Position numbers and translations under genes: made by a program
Shown: positions 39,132 to 47,544 of the stretch, piece by piece
Layout: each line of letters opens with the position of its first letter
Numbering within the stretch: position 1 is the first letter of the stretch
Assembly (NCBI GenBank): GCA_963974445.1
Contig: CAXBDI010000009.1
Span: forward strand, 1-55,722
Source: JACKII01 sp963974445
Lineage (GTDB): Bacteria > Pseudomonadota > Alphaproteobacteria > Bin95
DNA length: 55,722 nucleotides
Direction: 5' to 3'
Notes under the pieces: generated by a model
The model's input: only the letters and a program-made list of their open reading frames with translations
Told to the model about the DNA's origin: nothing
The model's database searches: none

Positions 39132-40241
39132 CTATAGGCGCGAATAGGTGGCGCGCGGATTTTCCACCATCATCTTATGAATCAGGCTCTCAGACAAGCC
39201 GGACGGCAAGGCCGCCAGACCATCATACTGCCAATGTGGGTAATCGGTGGCAAACAACAGCATGTCTTCACTGCGCAAATGCTCGACGATCTTTTCGATC
39301 GTCTCCGCATCGCCCGGCCCGTCCAGCGGTTGGGCAGACAGGCGGATGTGCCGGCGGGCGATTTCCCACGGCGGCTCCGTTACCCACGGGATTTCGGAGC
39401 GCATGCCACGCCAGAACTTGGTCAGGCGCCACAGGTGCGCCGGCAGCCAGGTCACACCGGATTCGAGGAAGACCACCTTCAGGTCCGGGAATTTCTGGAA
39501 CACGCCCTCGCAGATCAGGCTGGTGGTCATCGACTGGAACGCCAGCGACTGCGCGCAATAGTCCTCCACCAGATACGAGGGCCAGCCGACCGGCGTCACC
39601 GGGTGCTTGTAGGCACTGCCGGCGTGAATGCCGACGGGCAGGCCGTGGCGCTGCGCCGCCTCGTAAATCGGCCAATAGTTGCGGCGGCCAAGGGGCATCT
39701 CGTCCATGACGATCATCAGCACCTGGACGAAGCGCTTGTCCTGCGCCCAATAGTCGATCTCGTCGGCCGCGAACTCCGGCGACTGGGTCGGCACGACGAT
39801 GGAGGCGCGCAGCCGCGGCTCCTTTGCCAGCCATTCCGCCGCCATCCACGAGTTGACGGCGCGGGCAAAGGCCTTGGCCATGTCCTCTGAGTACAGCAAC
39901 TGCACGCCATAAATGCAGTTGGCGATGGCGTGCGAGAGCCCGAACGCATCCAGCGCATCGGTTTGCATCCGGGCGAGACTGGAGCCCGGCTTCTGCCCCT
40001 CAATGCGCCAATCCGGCCGGCAGGTCAGCGGCGCGTTGACCGGATAGCCGATGGTATCGAGCGGATGCACGCCGCGTTGCACCACCGTGTCGGCCCAATA
40101 ATCCTCCAGATACGGCAACAGCGCCGCATTCGACGGCACGCCGGGATGCAGGTCGCAGCAAATGCCGCCGGTCGGCAGGGGCGAGGCTGTTGGTTTGGCG
40201 GCGAGTGGGGCGGCGATACTCAAGAGGCGGGCCCGATACAA
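39132..40241 (-). CDS. Amidohydrolase-2 family metal-dependent hydrolase, 369 aa (paralogue)
   Basis: The same family as the downstream gene. Shared blocks are GICCDLHPGVPSN (N-terminal D-x-H), GQKPGSSLARMQTDALDAFG, MAKAFARAVNSWMAAEWLAK, LPVGIHAGSAYKHPVTPVGW, KFPDLKVVFLESGVTWLPAH and LLFATDYPHWQYDG. Where the paralogue has D-x-H with Val-Val-Pro, this one has Leu-His-Pro. The start is uncertain: no ATG lies before the conserved region, and TTG codons at 40241 or 40223 are the options, without a clear ribosome-binding site. It is the first gene of the set that runs to 36399. Confidence 0.83.
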   Translation of the reverse strand: MYRARLLSIAAPLAAKPTASPLPTGGICCDLHPGVPSNAALLPYLEDYWADTVVQRGVHPLDTIGYPVNAPLTCRPDWRIEGQKPGSSLARMQTDALDAFGLSHAIANCIYGVQLLYSEDMAKAFARAVNSWMAAEWLAKEPRLRASIVVPTQSPEFAADEIDYWAQDKRFVQVLMIVMDEMPLGRRNYWPIYEAAQRHGLPVGIHAGSAYKHPVTPVGWPSYLVEDYCAQSLAFQSMTTSLICEGVFQKFPDLKVVFLESGVTWLPAHLWRLTKFWRGMRSEIPWVTEPPWEIARRHIRLSAQPLDGPGDAETIEKIVEHLRSEDMLLFATDYPHWQYDGLAALPSGLSESLIHKMMVENPRATYSRL

Positions 40242-40417
40242 GGTGGGAGCAAGCCCCCGATCATGCCCAAATTTGGGGCCCGAAGCAATCGCGACGATAG
40301 CCTGGGGTCGTGCATCCGGCGGCGGCGGGAATATTCAACGGATGACATCGCAACTATTGGCAAAATACAACCTTGGCGTTAAGATTTGAGAAGAAAGTTC
40401 AATCGCCAGGAGGCAAT

Positions 40418-41017
40418 ATGCGTATTCTCGCAAGATGGTTTGCAAAGGCCGCTCGCCTTGCCGCAATCGCGGCTCTGTTCGGTGTGGCCGCCACCAGCCC
40501 CAAAGCCGCCGTGGTGACATTCGATGGCTTTCCCACTGGCCCGTTCGCCGGCGGCGTGGAGGATGGCTTTACCGTCGCTGTCTCCAACGCGACGGTTTGG
40601 GAGCCGATTTATGGCTTTCCGACCCAGTCAGCCGGCACCGACGTCATCAATGTCACGGCGACCTTCTCCTTTACGGCTGCCGGGCCGTTTCAGTTCCTCG
40701 GCATTGATCTGGTCGACCCCGGTTTCGATTCGAAGTCGGGGCCGGTGATTGCCGCGGGCTATCGGGGCGCCACCTTGATCGCAACCGACGTGTTCCTGCG
40801 GCCGGGGATTAAGAGAGTGCCGATCATTCGTACCGCGACAAACCTTGCCGGCCTGAACCTCAACAGGCTGGTGCTGACCACGGCTTCTAGCGGTGCTCAA
40901 ACGACACTGTTCGACAATGTCCGGTTTGCGAGCGCGGTGCCGGAGCCTGCACCCATCGCCTTGGCGGGCGTCGTCGTCCTCGGCGGCATATTATTGGGGC
41001 GCCGTCGCCGCGTGTGA
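40418..41017 (+). CDS. PEP-CTERM sorting-domain protein, 199 aa
   Basis: An exported protein with an N-terminal signal peptide (about residues 1-29: Arg/Lys-rich start, LAAIAALFGVAATS, cleavage after PKA) and a C-terminal PEP-CTERM tail: VPEPAPIALAGVVVLGGILL then GRRRRV. Such proteins are handled by exosortase and usually belong to extracellular polymer systems. The mature domain (VVTFDGFPTGPFAGGVEDGF) looks like a small beta-sandwich seen in many PEP-CTERM proteins. No exosortase gene lies in the window. ATG 40418 has GGAGG 5 nt upstream. It stands alone, facing away from the amidohydrolase set. Confidence 0.85.
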   Translation: MRILARWFAKAARLAAIAALFGVAATSPKAAVVTFDGFPTGPFAGGVEDGFTVAVSNATVWEPIYGFPTQSAGTDVINVTATFSFTAAGPFQFLGIDLVDPGFDSKSGPVIAAGYRGATLIATDVFLRPGIKRVPIIRTATNLAGLNLNRLVLTTASSGAQTTLFDNVRFASAVPEPAPIALAGVVVLGGILLGRRRRV

Positions 41018-41023
41018 AGCCGT

Positions 41024-41052
41024 TTGCGGGTTGGGCTGGCAAACTCTATAGT
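41024..41052 (+). promoter_or_regulatory. Sigma-70-type promoter for the thiolase gene
   Basis: TTGCGG (41024-41029), 17 bp spacer, TATAGT (41047-41052), 48 bp before the ATG. The -10 box has five of six consensus bases and the -35 box three of six. Confidence 0.5.
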
Positions 41053-41100
41053 GCCCACCATATGCAAGTGCCAGATCAACCCTTCAGGGAGGCCTCCCCA

Positions 41101-42288
41101 ATGTTAGCAGATCCCATCGTCATCGTCGGCATGGCGCGCACGCCCATGGGCTCGTTCCAGGGCGATTTGAAAGACGCGACCGGCCCCGAACTCGGCGCGA
41201 CCGCGATCACCGCGGCGCTGAAGAAGGCGGGCGTGCCGGCGGCGGATATTCAGGAGGTCATTCTTGGCTGCGTGCTGCCGCACGGCCAGCGCCAAGGCCC
41301 GGCCCGGATCGCGGCGCACCTGGCCGGCATCCCGCGGGACTCTGGCGCTACGACGATCAACAAGCTCTGCGGCTCTGGCATGAAGGCCACGATGCTGGCG
41401 CACGACCTGATTGCCAGCGGCAGCCAGGACGTCATGGTCTCCGGCGGCTTCGAGAGCATGACCAACATCCCCTATATGGTGCCGAAAGCGCGCCAGGGCA
41501 TGCGCATGGGCCATGGTGAGATTCAGGACGCCATGTTCCTCGATGGCCTGGAAGACGCCTACCAGCCGGGCAAGCTGATGGGCCATTTCGCCGAGAACAC
41601 CGCCCAGCACTTCCAGTTCACGCGCGAGCAGCAGGACGAATACGCCATCCGCTCGCTGCAGCGCGCCAAGACCGCAAACGAGGACGGCACGTTCGCGGGT
41701 GAGATGGTCCCGCACACCGTCAAGACCCGCAAGGGCGATGTCGAGGTGTCCAAAGACGAGCAGCCGTTCAGTGCCAATATCGAGAAAATCCCAACCCTGC
41801 GCCCGGCCTTCGCCAAAGACGGCACGGTGACTCCGGCCAACAGCTCGTCCATCAGCGACGGCGCGGCGGCTTTGGTGCTGATGCGGCGGAGCGAGGCGGA
41901 GAAGCGCGGCCTGAAAGTGCTCGCCACCATCGTCGCCCACACCAGCCACGCGCAGGACCCCGAATGGTTCACCACCGCGCCCATCGGCGCGATGCAGAAG
42001 CTGTTCGCCAAGACCGGCTGGAGCAAGGATGAGGTTGGCCTCTACGAGATCAACGAGGCCTTCGCCGTCGTCCCGATGGCGGCCATGCGCGAGTTCGACC
42101 TGCCGGCAGACAAGGTGAATGTCCACGGCGGCGCCTGCGCCCTCGGCCACCCGGTCGGCGCCTCCGGTGCGCGCATCATCGCGACGCTGGTGAACGCCAT
42201 GCACAAATACGATGTGCAGAAGGGCGTTGCCGCCATCTGCATCGGCGGCGGCGAGGCGACAGCCATGGCGATTGAGAAGGCGGCGTAG
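41101..42288 (+). CDS. Acetyl-CoA C-acyltransferase (thiolase), 395 aa
   Basis: A thiolase-superfamily enzyme that condenses or cleaves acyl-CoA with acetyl-CoA. The nucleophilic Cys is in INKLCGSGMKA (Cys90), the catalytic His/Asn block in INEAFAVVPMAAM, and GGACALGHPVGASGARI and AAICIGGGEATAMAIE carry the His and second Cys. It also has the biosynthetic-type MARTPMGSFQGDLKD start. Close to acetyl-CoA acetyltransferases (PhaA/AtoB), so acetoacetyl-CoA formation is the likely reaction. ATG 41101 follows AGGGAGG; the frame is open back to 41014 without further conserved residues. Confidence 0.93.
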   Translation: MLADPIVIVGMARTPMGSFQGDLKDATGPELGATAITAALKKAGVPAADIQEVILGCVLPHGQRQGPARIAAHLAGIPRDSGATTINKLCGSGMKATMLAHDLIASGSQDVMVSGGFESMTNIPYMVPKARQGMRMGHGEIQDAMFLDGLEDAYQPGKLMGHFAENTAQHFQFTREQQDEYAIRSLQRAKTANEDGTFAGEMVPHTVKTRKGDVEVSKDEQPFSANIEKIPTLRPAFAKDGTVTPANSSSISDGAAALVLMRRSEAEKRGLKVLATIVAHTSHAQDPEWFTTAPIGAMQKLFAKTGWSKDEVGLYEINEAFAVVPMAAMREFDLPADKVNVHGGACALGHPVGASGARIIATLVNAMHKYDVQKGVAAICIGGGEATAMAIEKAA

Positions 42289-42320
42289 GTTCGCCTGCCG
42301 CCAAATAAATCCCCCTCCTT

Positions 42321-42400
42321 GGTTCCGGGCTTGACCCGGAACCCATGCCTGAGCGTTTCCGACAGAGCAAGTCGCTCCTGGTTGACGCTCAGGCGGGTTC
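42321..42400. repeat. Palindromic repeat family C, copy 2 (provides the sulfotransferase stop codon)
   Basis: The left arm GGTTCCGGGCTTGACCCGGA then ACCCATGCCTGAGCG is related to the copy at 34745; the right arm CGCTCAGGCGGGTTC (42386-42400) contains the TGA and the last codons of the sulfotransferase-like gene. The right arm is shorter than in copy 1. It may also terminate the thiolase transcript. Confidence 0.7.
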
Positions 42401-43021
42401 GCCGCCGAAGTGTGCCCAGAACTCGTCGCGCGGATTGCTGCGCGGGAAGGGCGTATCGGGTACCGGGACATCCAAGAACCGGCAAAGCGGCTCCCAACCG
42501 TCCCGCACATGGAAGACCAACAGGCGATTTGCCGGAACCGTGTCCCGCACTTTTTGGTTGTTCTGCCGATAGGCGGCGATAGCAGTTGCACGGTCGGTAT
42601 GGTCGGCAAACGTATTTGCCATGAACCAGTCCGCCATAGTGCCAAAGATGTCCCGAATGTGGGGTGGCAACTCCATCTGTGGCGCGAGCGAGAAGAATTT
42701 GCCGATGGTGACACTAAAGCTGTTCCACCATTCGTCCTCCGGTCGTTCCGTGTGCACCACTTTCGCCTCTGGGAAGGCTTTGACCGTTTGTTCCCAGACC
42801 GCGGCGCCCGGCCAATCGACCTGCGAGCGGTAGCCAGCGAACACATCGGCCCAATCCACCGGCGCACCCGATGCAATTGCCTTCCACTTGGCAGGCTGGG
42901 CCGGGTTCTGTATGACCTCAACCATGTGGTGGCAGGGGCCGAAGCCCAATTGTTCCAGCGCCATTTTCGTGGACATGGTGCCGGTTCGGCCAAAGCCGGA
43001 ACCAATGACTGCAAGTCCCAT
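42389..43021 (-). CDS. Sulfotransferase-family protein, 210 aa
   Basis: A P-loop sulfotransferase of the short bacterial type. The N-terminal PAPS-binding loop reads GSGFGRTGTMSTKMAL (about residues 7-22), then LGFGPCHHMVEV and HTERPEDEWWNSFSVTIGKF (the 3'-phosphate region), and RLLVFHVRDGWEPLCRFLDV with FPRSNPRDEFWAHF. Substrate is unknown. The last codons (EPA, then TGA) lie within a family C palindrome, so the original C-terminus may have been changed by the repeat. No operon partner is evident. Confidence 0.82.
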   Translation of the reverse strand: MGLAVIGSGFGRTGTMSTKMALEQLGFGPCHHMVEVIQNPAQPAKWKAIASGAPVDWADVFAGYRSQVDWPGAAVWEQTVKAFPEAKVVHTERPEDEWWNSFSVTIGKFFSLAPQMELPPHIRDIFGTMADWFMANTFADHTDRATAIAAYRQNNQKVRDTVPANRLLVFHVRDGWEPLCRFLDVPVPDTPFPRSNPRDEFWAHFGGEPA

Positions 43022-43214
43022 CGTAAACCTCCGTTGTCATTTATTGGGCGAGTATTGGGTGAGGGAATCTATTCAGCAAGGAAATCGTCAAAGACAGCAT
43101 GCGACCTTACCGGCAGATATCACCCGCTGCAATCGTCAAACCGGCGCACCGTAGCCCATTGATATCCCAAGAACTTCGCGGAACCTGAGCCACGAAACAG
43201 ACAAGCCGAAATCC

Positions 43215-44465
43215 TCACGCCAGCACCAGCGCGGGCAGGTCGGGGGCAGCGACGCCCAAATACCCCAAAATCGTCGGCGCGATGTTGGGGAGGGAGGAGG
43301 CTGCCGTCCGCTCCCGCCCCTTGCCGGTGCCGTCGTCCACCACCAGGAAAGGCGCGGTCTCACGCGGGCCGAGGCCGCCGTGCTGGGCGAAGCCGCCGGC
43401 GGCATCCCCCTCCGCACCGTCGATGGCTTCGTACCGCTGGCCGGCGACGCCGTGGCCGTTGTCTTTCGCCAGATGCGCCATATCCACTGCAAAGGTCAGG
43501 CCGTATTCGCGCCGGGCACCGAGGGCGTCGAGAGCTTCGCCCTCCAGCACGTTCCCCACCCATTCCGCATTGGAAAGATAATCGCGCAGGCCGTCGATCC
43601 GGCCTTCAGCGCCCGGTGCCACATAGACGACGGCGCAGGTGCCCTGGCAGGCGACCGCAACCTCGCCGCTCTCCAAGCCGTCTTTCAGGCCAGCCTGCAC
43701 CAGCCGCTCGGCCACATGCACGCGCGGGCCGATGCTCTCCATACCGTGGTCGGAGCCGACCAGCAGCAGCACCTCGTCGCCCGACGCACGCAGCCGCTCT
43801 ACCGTCGCGACCACCTGCCCCACGTGCCGGTCGGCAGCCGCCATCGCCGCCAGATGCTCCGGCCCGAGCAAGGGCGCGCCGTGGCCGGCCTTGTCTGGCG
43901 AGCATTGCCAACAGATCGCCAGTTTCGGCGCGCGCTCAGCCAGAACATCGCCGCAAAACCGCTCGACCATCGCCGCATCGCCATCCGCATCGGACGCCAC
44001 GGCCAGCGCATCATCGCCGGTGATCGGCTTGCCACCCGGACCGAAACAACCGGCGCGGTGGTAGACCCAGCCGTGGTGCTCCGGATCGAGGAAATAGGCC
44101 GCGCCCGGCGAGACGTTGGAAAAGGCGATGCAATCGCCCTCCAGCCGCTCCGCCATGGTCGGCACGCGCAGGGTCTGGCCGGTGGCGCTGCGCATGTGAT
44201 CGCGGAAGTCGGGCAGGCCGGCGTCGCGCACCTCCAGTCTGCCATCGACCAGAAAGCACATGCGGTTGCCATGCAGGCCGTGCTCGCCGGGCGTGTGCCC
44301 GGTCGCGACCGCCGCGGCGGAGGCTCTGGTGACGCTGGGGAACACCGCGCGGTGATCGGCGCACCACAGCCCGCGCGCCTTCAACGCCCAGATATTCGGC
44401 GTGCGTTCCGGCGAGACCCACTCGCGGCTCAGGCCATCGCAGATCAGCAGCACGGCACGGCGCAT
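43215..44465 (-). CDS. Alkaline-phosphatase-superfamily (nucleotide pyrophosphatase/phosphodiesterase-like) hydrolase, 416 aa
   Basis: A relative of the phnA product encoded just upstream. Metal and nucleophile positions are visible: Asp in LLICDGLSREW (about 9), the nucleophile Thr in FPSVTRASAAAVATGHTPGE (about 46), Asp/His in SPDKAGHG (about 189) and Asp/His in GSDHGMESIGPRV (about 240), with a C-terminal His in FAQHGGLGPRETAPFLVV. All catalytic positions are kept, so it should be an active phospho- or phosphono-hydrolase. Its neighbour phnA ends 3 bp before it, so the two are co-transcribed. The substrate is not known; a different organophosphonate or phosphodiester is a fair guess. Confidence 0.82.
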   Translation of the reverse strand: MRRAVLLICDGLSREWVSPERTPNIWALKARGLWCADHRAVFPSVTRASAAAVATGHTPGEHGLHGNRMCFLVDGRLEVRDAGLPDFRDHMRSATGQTLRVPTMAERLEGDCIAFSNVSPGAAYFLDPEHHGWVYHRAGCFGPGGKPITGDDALAVASDADGDAAMVERFCGDVLAERAPKLAICWQCSPDKAGHGAPLLGPEHLAAMAAADRHVGQVVATVERLRASGDEVLLLVGSDHGMESIGPRVHVAERLVQAGLKDGLESGEVAVACQGTCAVVYVAPGAEGRIDGLRDYLSNAEWVGNVLEGEALDALGARREYGLTFAVDMAHLAKDNGHGVAGQRYEAIDGAEGDAAGGFAQHGGLGPRETAPFLVVDDGTGKGRERTAASSLPNIAPTILGYLGVAAPDLPALVLA

Positions 44466-44468
44466 GGC

Positions 44469-45692
44469 TCAGCCCCCCTCCATCCGGTTCAAGATCACGT
44501 CGAAGGCATCGAAATTGCGCAGCTTGTCCGGCCAGCGCCGCAGCGGAGTGGAACTGACGAAAGGCACCGGCTGCTCATGCAGGCCGCCATGGCTGCGCAA
44601 CGGCCGGGTCAATTGCGAGAGGTCGTGCTCCTCCGCCCGCGTGCCCAGCACCGCGTTGGCCCGCGCCATCACACAGAGGTCGCCAATGCGGTCGCGCGGC
44701 AGTTCCAGCACGCCGACCGCTTCCTCCGCCGTGATCACCAACTCGACCGCCGGAATATCCCGCAACTCCGCCGCCACCGCCTCGGCATCGTCGCCGGGCA
44801 GCAGGTAGATGGTGGCGAAGCTGCCAAGCGCACCGTGATGCACCACATAGGGGTCGGTGATCGGCAGGATCACCTGCGCGCCGGGCGCGATGCGGTCGAG
44901 CAATTTTTGCAGATAGGCGACATTCGGTTGGCCGTCCGGCAGCGCCTTGGCGTTCATGCCATGATCTGCGGTCAGCACCACCCGCGCGCCGGCGTCGGCG
45001 AGTTGCGCGCAATAACGGTCGACCATCTCGGTAAACGCCAGCGCCTCCTCCTCATCCGGCGCGAACAGGTGCTGGATATAGTCGGTGGTCGACAGATACA
45101 TCAGGTCCGGCTTATGGCTCTCCAGCAATGCGACGCCGGCTCCGAACACCGCGACGCTGACCGCCGCCGAATAGACGCTGGGGATGGCGAAGCGAATCGG
45201 CGCCTCGGCGATGCCATGCTCCGCTTGCGTCACGTCGTCCGCGAACTCGGTCGAGAAGCAGACGGCGTTGCTCATGTCCAAGCCATGGCCCAGCAGCTTG
45301 CGCAGCTTGTCCTTGGCGGTGACGACACAGACCCTGGCCCCCGCCTGGCTGAATTCCGCCAGGATCGAGGGCGCGCGCAGAAAGCTCGGGTCGTTCATCA
45401 TCACCGGCTTCGACGTGCCCGGCTCCAGAAAGAAGTTGCCGGCGATGCCATGCACCGATGGCGGTCTGCCTGTGACGATGGAGCAGTTGTTCGGGTTGGT
45501 GAAGCTGGGCATCGCGCCTTTCGCCAGCCGCAACCGCCCGTCTTCCCGGGCCGCCGCGAAGAACGGCGCACGGCCGACCGCCTCCGCCGCCTCCAGATAC
45601 GCCATGTCGAGCCCGTCGGCGCAGATCACGACGCACGGTTGCCCGGGCCAGGCATAGGAGCGGTCGTTGACGGTGAGTGGGTCACGGGCCAT
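44469..45692 (-). CDS. phnA: Phosphonoacetate hydrolase PhnA
   Basis: A zinc-dependent enzyme that cleaves the C-P bond of phosphonoacetate to acetate and phosphate. The stretch MPSFTNPNNCSIVTGRPPSV followed by HGIAGNFFLEPG contains the nucleophilic Thr and is diagnostic of this enzyme within the alkaline phosphatase superfamily. Other metal-site blocks are VICADGLDMAYLEA, LSTTDYIQHLFAPDEEE and LTADHGMNAKAL, plus HGALGSFATIYL near the C-terminus. Length 407 is typical. ATG 45692 has GGAGG about 10 nt upstream; a TTG three codons earlier is too close. It is 14 bp from the cyclase gene, also on this strand. Confidence 0.88.
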   Translation of the reverse strand: MARDPLTVNDRSYAWPGQPCVVICADGLDMAYLEAAEAVGRAPFFAAAREDGRLRLAKGAMPSFTNPNNCSIVTGRPPSVHGIAGNFFLEPGTSKPVMMNDPSFLRAPSILAEFSQAGARVCVVTAKDKLRKLLGHGLDMSNAVCFSTEFADDVTQAEHGIAEAPIRFAIPSVYSAAVSVAVFGAGVALLESHKPDLMYLSTTDYIQHLFAPDEEEALAFTEMVDRYCAQLADAGARVVLTADHGMNAKALPDGQPNVAYLQKLLDRIAPGAQVILPITDPYVVHHGALGSFATIYLLPGDDAEAVAAELRDIPAVELVITAEEAVGVLELPRDRIGDLCVMARANAVLGTRAEEHDLSQLTRPLRSHGGLHEQPVPFVSSTPLRRWPDKLRNFDAFDVILNRMEGG

Positions 45693-45706
45693 GGCGGCCA
45701 AGCCTC

Positions 45707-46378
45707 CTAAACGTCTTCAATTGCGATCACCCGGGCGGGTGCGCCGTCGCTGGTCGGCAGCTTCACCGGCAGGCCGATGACCTCTGGTCGGGCCGTCCGG
45801 ATCGCGTGCATATTGCAGAGATACTCGAACATGATGACGCCGTGGCGCAGCAACTCCCAGTGCGTGACATGATCCTCCGCCGTCGCGCGCGTGTCGCCGG
45901 TCAGGAAGCCGCGGATGCAGTAATCCTGCGGGAAGTCGTAGCCGATGGCCTTGATGCCGCGCTCACGCAGCCAGACGGAGGCCTCACGGGTCATGTAGGG
46001 CGCGTTCGCCCAGAATTCCGGCGTGTTGATGTCGGCTTTCAGGTCCCAGGCGTTGCGCAGCAGCACGAAATCGCCCACTTCGATATGCGCGCCCGCCGCC
46101 GCAATGATCGCCTCCGTCACCGGCTCGTTCGGGCCGACGTCGGAGACATCCACCACCGCGCCCAGGCCGCAGGTCATATCCAGCGTGATGTGATCGGTGG
46201 TGAAACCGTCGGGGACGAAGTGCTTCGGCGAATCCATATGGGTGAAGCCGTGCACGATCCAGCCCGCCCAGGTCGCCTGGACGTGATCGTCGGCGTGGTT
46301 CTTCAACAGCTTGCGTTCCACCGGCCAGCGGAAGTGGTTTTCGACCACCGGGGTGGACAGATCAATGTGGCGGCGCAT
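45707..46378 (-). CDS. Cyclase-family (KynB-like) metal hydrolase, 223 aa
   Basis: A member of the cyclase/arylformamidase family, which hydrolyses formamides, lactones and similar bonds with a metal. The hallmark H-G-x-T-H-x-D-x-P-x-H reads HGFTHMDSPKHF (about 44-55), followed by GDFVLLRNAWDLKADINTPE and IKAIGYDFPQDYCIRG. It begins MRRHIDLSTPVVENHFRWPV. It is the first gene of a three-gene set with phnA and its paralogue, implying a step in using a phosphonate or linked compound; this is an inference. The promoter should lie in the 107-bp gap shared with the divergent quinone oxidoreductase. Confidence 0.85.
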   Translation of the reverse strand: MRRHIDLSTPVVENHFRWPVERKLLKNHADDHVQATWAGWIVHGFTHMDSPKHFVPDGFTTDHITLDMTCGLGAVVDVSDVGPNEPVTEAIIAAAGAHIEVGDFVLLRNAWDLKADINTPEFWANAPYMTREASVWLRERGIKAIGYDFPQDYCIRGFLTGDTRATAEDHVTHWELLRHGVIMFEYLCNMHAIRTARPEVIGLPVKLPTSDGAPARVIAIEDV

Positions 46379-46485
46379 ATGGACGGTTCCTCAACATATC
46401 GTTTTGAGACCACACCTTGCAGGGAGCGTCGGCTTGCGGCAAGAGTTGAGGCAGTTTTCCCCAGCGGTTCCCGGAGAATGCGACG

Positions 46486-47463
46486 ATGAAAGCCTGGCAA
46501 GTCACAGACTGGTGCAAAGCCGCCGATATGGAATTGCGCGACGTACCCGTACCGGAGCCTGGGCCGGGCCAGGCGCTGGTCAAGGTGCACACGGCGGCGC
46601 TCAACTTCTTCGATAACCTGATGATCGCCGGCAAGTATCAGGTCAAACCACCCTTCCCCTTCACCCCCGGCTGCGAGATAGCCGGCGAGGTGGTGGCGGC
46701 AGGGCCGGACAGCGCCTACAAGCCCGGCGATCTGGTGGCCTCGCAGCCGGACTGGGGCGCCTTCGCTGAGTACTGCCTGGTCGAGAACGCCCCGACCAAC
46801 CCGGTGCCGGAGGGTGTCGCGCTGGAAGACGCCGCCGCCATCCCCGTGGTCTACCCGACAGCGCACGTGGCGTTGCAGCGGCGCGGGCAGTTGCAGCCGG
46901 GTGAGTTCGTGCTGGTCTCGGCTGCCGCCGGCGGCGTCGGCCTGGCGGCGATCCAACTGGCCAAGGCCTGGGGCGGCCGACCGATAGCGCTGGCCGGCTC
47001 GGCGGAAAAGCGGCAGGTCTGCCTCGACAACGGCGCGGAAATCGCGCTCGACTACTCAGACGACGCCTGGATCGAGGCGGTGCGCCAACATACCGGCGGC
47101 AAGGGCTTCGACCTGATGTTCGATCCTGTTGGCGGCGATACCTTCGACCGCGCGCTGAAGGTGATCGCGTTCGAGGGGCGGGCCGTCATCATCGGCTTCG
47201 CCGGCGGTGCTATCCAAAAGATCGCCTCGAACCGGCTGTTATTGAAGAATGCCAGCGCCGTCGGCGCCATCTGGGGCCGCTACCTGACCGAAAATCCTGC
47301 CTATGCGCACGAGGTCGTGGCCGACTGCTTCCGCCTGCTGGCCGAGGGCAAGATCAGGCCGGTGGTCTGGCGCACCTATGGCTTGGATGAGGTGCCGGCG
47401 GCGCTGCAGGCGCTGGATACGCGCAAGACCTATGGCAAGGTGATGGTGCGGATCGGCGCATAG
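46486..47463 (+). CDS. NADPH:quinone oxidoreductase, zinc-independent MDR family, 325 aa
   Basis: A medium-chain reductase of the quinone-oxidoreductase type. The GroES-like N-domain includes VKVHTAALNFFDNLMIAGKY and FTPGCEIAGEVVAAGPDS. The Rossmann domain has VSAAAGGVGLAAIQLAKAWG, the AAGGVG nucleotide motif, then GFDLMFDPVGGDTFDRAL. No structural or catalytic zinc Cys cluster is present, as in the QOR group. ATG 46486 has CGGAGAATG upstream. It diverges from the cyclase gene and is followed 81 bp later by the cupin. Confidence 0.9.
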   Translation: MKAWQVTDWCKAADMELRDVPVPEPGPGQALVKVHTAALNFFDNLMIAGKYQVKPPFPFTPGCEIAGEVVAAGPDSAYKPGDLVASQPDWGAFAEYCLVENAPTNPVPEGVALEDAAAIPVVYPTAHVALQRRGQLQPGEFVLVSAAAGGVGLAAIQLAKAWGGRPIALAGSAEKRQVCLDNGAEIALDYSDDAWIEAVRQHTGGKGFDLMFDPVGGDTFDRALKVIAFEGRAVIIGFAGGAIQKIASNRLLLKNASAVGAIWGRYLTENPAYAHEVVADCFRLLAEGKIRPVVWRTYGLDEVPAALQALDTRKTYGKVMVRIGA

Positions 47464-47544
47464 GCTGCACATTTTTTCATCGACTGTTGCACTGCAGCAT
47501 TGCTAAACTGTCGCAGATTGCAAAAATAGAAAGGATTGAAGCCG

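Noticed and set aside
41104..43014. 636-codon minus-strand frame across the thiolase and sulfotransferase region
   Set aside because: It is antisense to the thiolase and out of frame with the sulfotransferase-like gene; no domain is visible.
43022..43214. Small gene between the sulfotransferase and phosphodiesterase genes
   Set aside because: The frames here lack a ribosome-binding site and codon bias; nothing recognisable was seen in this 193-bp gap.
43380..45710. 776-codon open frame on the plus strand opposite phnA and its paralogue
   Set aside because: It is antisense to two genes with clear catalytic motifs; its translation is low-complexity, rich in Arg, His and Ala, with no recognisable domain. 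High GC keeps antisense frames open.
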